Assembly: GCF_945901735.1 (NCBI RefSeq)
Contig: NZ_CAMDLM010000013.1
Coordinates: forward strand, 1 to 64,000
Direction: 5' to 3'
Length of the DNA stretch: 64,000 nt
Origin: Limnohabitans sp. Rim8
GTDB lineage: Bacteria; Pseudomonadota; Gammaproteobacteria; Burkholderiales; Burkholderiaceae_C
Below, piece after piece: positions 62,212 through 64,000 of the stretch. Numbering within the stretch: position 1 is the stretch's first letter; the number at the start of each line of letters is the position of its first letter. Position numbers and translations under genes: made by a program. The notes beneath the pieces were generated by a model, which saw nothing but the letters and a program-made list of their open reading frames with translations, ran no database searches and had not been told where the DNA came from.

Positions 62212-64000
62212 ATGCAATCTTCCAATCAACCCGTGCTGCGCGATCTGGTGCTGGTCGGCGGCGGCCACAGCCATGTGGGAGTGCTGCGCATGTTCGCCAT
62301 GAAGCCCGAGCCGGGCGTGCGCATCACCTTGGTCTGCACCGACATTGACACCCCTTACTCGGGCATGCTGCCGGGCTACATTTCGGGCCACTACAGCTTT
62401 GACGAGGTGCACATCGACCTGGGTCGCCTGTGCGCGTTTGCCGGGGCACGCCTGGTCCACGATGCCGTGATCGGCATCGACCGCAAGACCCAAAGAGTCA
62501 TTTGCAAAAACCGCCCGCCCGTGCCGTACGACCTGCTCTCGATCAACACAGGCTCAACCCCGCAGGTGCGGCAGGTCGATGGCGCACAAGCCCTGGCCGT
62601 ACCCGTCAAGCCGATTGCGCAGTTCAACCAGCGGTGGTTGGCCCTGATGGACAAGGCCCGCCAATGGCCCGCTCACCGAGGCCCCATGACGATTGCCGTG
62701 GTCGGCGCAGGCGCCGGTGGCGTGGAACTGGTGCTGTCCATGCAATACCGCTTGCGCAATGAGTTCAGGGCCATGGTGCGCAACCCAGAAGACCTGCAAT
62801 TTGTGCTGCTGACTTCTGGCGAACACATTTTGCCCACTCACAACCCGCGCGTGCGCGCGCAATTTGCCAAGGTTTTGCAAGAGCGCAACGTCGCCGTGCA
62901 CACCCATGCCGAGGTGGTGCAAGTCTCGCCCGGCTGTCTGCACACGCGGGACGGCCGCACTTTTGATGCCGACGAAACCATGTGGGTGACCCAGGCCGGT
63001 GGCCCCGAATGGTTGCAAAGCACCGGACTGGCTTTGGACAAAAACGGCTTCATCCTGGTGCACCACCAACTGCAATCCCTGAATGACCCGCTGGTGTTTG
63101 CAGCCGGTGATGTCGCCTCGTTTGTGGAGCACCCGCTCGAGAAAGCCGGCGTGTTTGCCGTGCGCATGGCCAAGCCCTTGGCCGAGAATTTGCGCCGCAG
63201 CCTGCGCGGTCAAAAGCTGCTGGCCTACGACCCGCAACACCATTGGCTGGCCCTGATATCGACCGGCAACCGCTTTGCCGTGGCCTCTCGAGGGTCGCTG
63301 AATTTTGCCGGGGCCTGGGTCTGGCGCTGGAAGGACCGCATTGACCGGGAATTCATGCGCCGCTTCACCGAGTTCCCTGCCATGCCAGGAGCGGGCGGCC
63401 CCGCCCAACCCGGTGCCAACGTCCGCGAAGCCGTGCAAGCCATGGGCCAGCTGCTCAAAGACATCCAGGCCCAAGGCAAGGCCCCCAGCACGCGGCTGAC
63501 ACTGACGAGCGAAGAATCACTGCAAGCCATTTCGGCCATCGCCATGCGCTGCGGGGGCTGCGGCGCCAAAGTAGGCGCCAACATTTTGTCCCGGGCACTG
63601 GGCAGCTTGCATCCGGTCGAGCGGCCAGATGTACTGATCAGCCTGCACTCGCCCGACGATGCGGCCGTGGTGCGCGTGCCGCCGGGCATGGCCGTGGTGC
63701 AGACGGTGGACTTTTTCCGGGCCTTCATCGACGACCCCTATTTGTTTGGCAAGGTGGCCGCCAACCACGCGCTGGGTGATATTTTTGCCATGGGGGCCGA
63801 GCCACAAACGGCCACCGCCGTGGTCACCGTGCCCCCAGGCCTGGAGCGCAAAGTCGAAGACCTGTTGACCCAAATGATGGGTGGCGCCATCGAGGTGTTG
63901 AACGCCGCAGGCTGCGCCTTGGTGGGCGGGCACACGGGCGAAGGGGCAGAGCTGGCCTTGGGCTTTGCCATCAACGGCCTGATCGATGAAAAGATGGACA
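62212..64000 (+). CDS. senC: Selenophosphate synthetase SenC/SelD fused to an FAD/NAD oxidoreductase (cut by window edge)
   Basis: 596 codons visible; the frame runs off the right edge. Residues 1 to about 400 are a pyridine nucleotide-disulfide/NDH-2-like flavoprotein: DLVLVGGGHSHVGVLR, PYSGMLPGYISGHY, AVVGAGAGGVELVL, FAAGDVASFVEHP. From about residue 440 it is SelD: AMRCGGCGAKVGANILSRAL, with the cysteine and lysine of the active-site loop (C447, C450, K453), then SPDDAAVV, VVQTVDFFRAFIDDPYLFGKVAANHALGDIFAMGAEP and ALVGGHTGEGAELALGFAINGLID. SelD makes selenophosphate from selenide and ATP. Placed directly after senB, this one feeds selenosugar formation. Whether it also serves selenocysteine or selenouridine cannot be seen here. 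Confidence 0.93.
   Translation, partial: MQSSNQPVLRDLVLVGGGHSHVGVLRMFAMKPEPGVRITLVCTDIDTPYSGMLPGYISGHYSFDEVHIDLGRLCAFAGARLVHDAVIGIDRKTQRVICKNRPPVPYDLLSINTGSTPQVRQVDGAQALAVPVKPIAQFNQRWLALMDKARQWPAHRGPMTIAVVGAGAGGVELVLSMQYRLRNEFRAMVRNPEDLQFVLLTSGEHILPTHNPRVRAQFAKVLQERNVAVHTHAEVVQVSPGCLHTRDGRTFDADETMWVTQAGGPEWLQSTGLALDKNGFILVHHQLQSLNDPLVFAAGDVASFVEHPLEKAGVFAVRMAKPLAENLRRSLRGQKLLAYDPQHHWLALISTGNRFAVASRGSLNFAGAWVWRWKDRIDREFMRRFTEFPAMPGAGGPAQPGANVREAVQAMGQLLKDIQAQGKAPSTRLTLTSEESLQAISAIAMRCGGCGAKVGANILSRALGSLHPVERPDVLISLHSPDDAAVVRVPPGMAVVQTVDFFRAFIDDPYLFGKVAANHALGDIFAMGAEPQTATAVVTVPPGLERKVEDLLTQMMGGAIEVLNAAGCALVGGHTGEGAELALGFAINGLIDEKMD

Overview
The window looks like a chromosomal segment of a betaproteobacterium of the order Burkholderiales, most likely family Comamonadaceae (relatives of Limnohabitans, Rhodoferax or Variovorax). 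This rests on the G+C-rich coding bias, the TorF porin-glnK-amtB operon, a Bug-type binding protein, two TRAP transporters, and the general style of the gene set. No insertion sequence, prophage, CRISPR array, rRNA or tRNA was recognised.

Layout. 1-10 kb is housekeeping: the rpsL end, a DD-carboxypeptidase, hemJ and hemB with a well-formed candidate small RNA between them, a CorA transporter, small hydrolases, an SDR-MaoC pair and a MarC protein. 10-13 kb holds two toxin-antitoxin modules (mntA/hepT and parD/parE). In both, the toxin frame is broken by an in-frame stop while the antitoxin is intact. 13-25 kb carries LysR, mmsA, TauE and EamA proteins, a TRAP transporter, an orphan 2-oxoacid dehydrogenase E1 pair, alanine racemase and a phytase-like esterase. 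25-36 kb has DedA, EamA, a glutathione peroxidase, hipBA, a DUF4143-type ATPase, glcE-glcF without glcD, vapBC and an SMP-30 lactonase. 36-48 kb contains the nitrogen operon torF-glnK-amtB behind a clear sigma-54 promoter, comM, an SDR/Bug/MmgE-PrpD cluster, an MFS protein, a rhodanese/YeeE sulfur operon and another antitoxin-PIN pair beside a decayed fumarylacetoacetase 3' end.

48.7-64 kb is the most interesting part. A four-gene ABC importer of the phosphonate/selenate type stands divergently next to egtD, the histidine trimethyltransferase that makes hercynine. At the right edge are an EgtB-like non-haem iron enzyme, a GT-B glycosyltransferase-like protein and a SelD-type selenophosphate synthetase fused to an FAD/NAD oxidoreductase. 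This trio matches the selenoneine pathway senA-senB-senC known from Variovorax. The proposed flow is Se uptake by the ABC transporter, selenophosphate by SenC, selenosugar by SenB, then joining to EgtD-derived hercynine by SenA to give selenoneine. Between the two selenium regions lies a catabolic locus (SDR, TauD-type dioxygenase, a second TRAP transporter, a 3-hydroxyisobutyrate-dehydrogenase-like enzyme and a Gfo/Idh/MocA enzyme) of unknown substrate.

All functions are read from sequence features and family knowledge. No database search or folding calculation was run.
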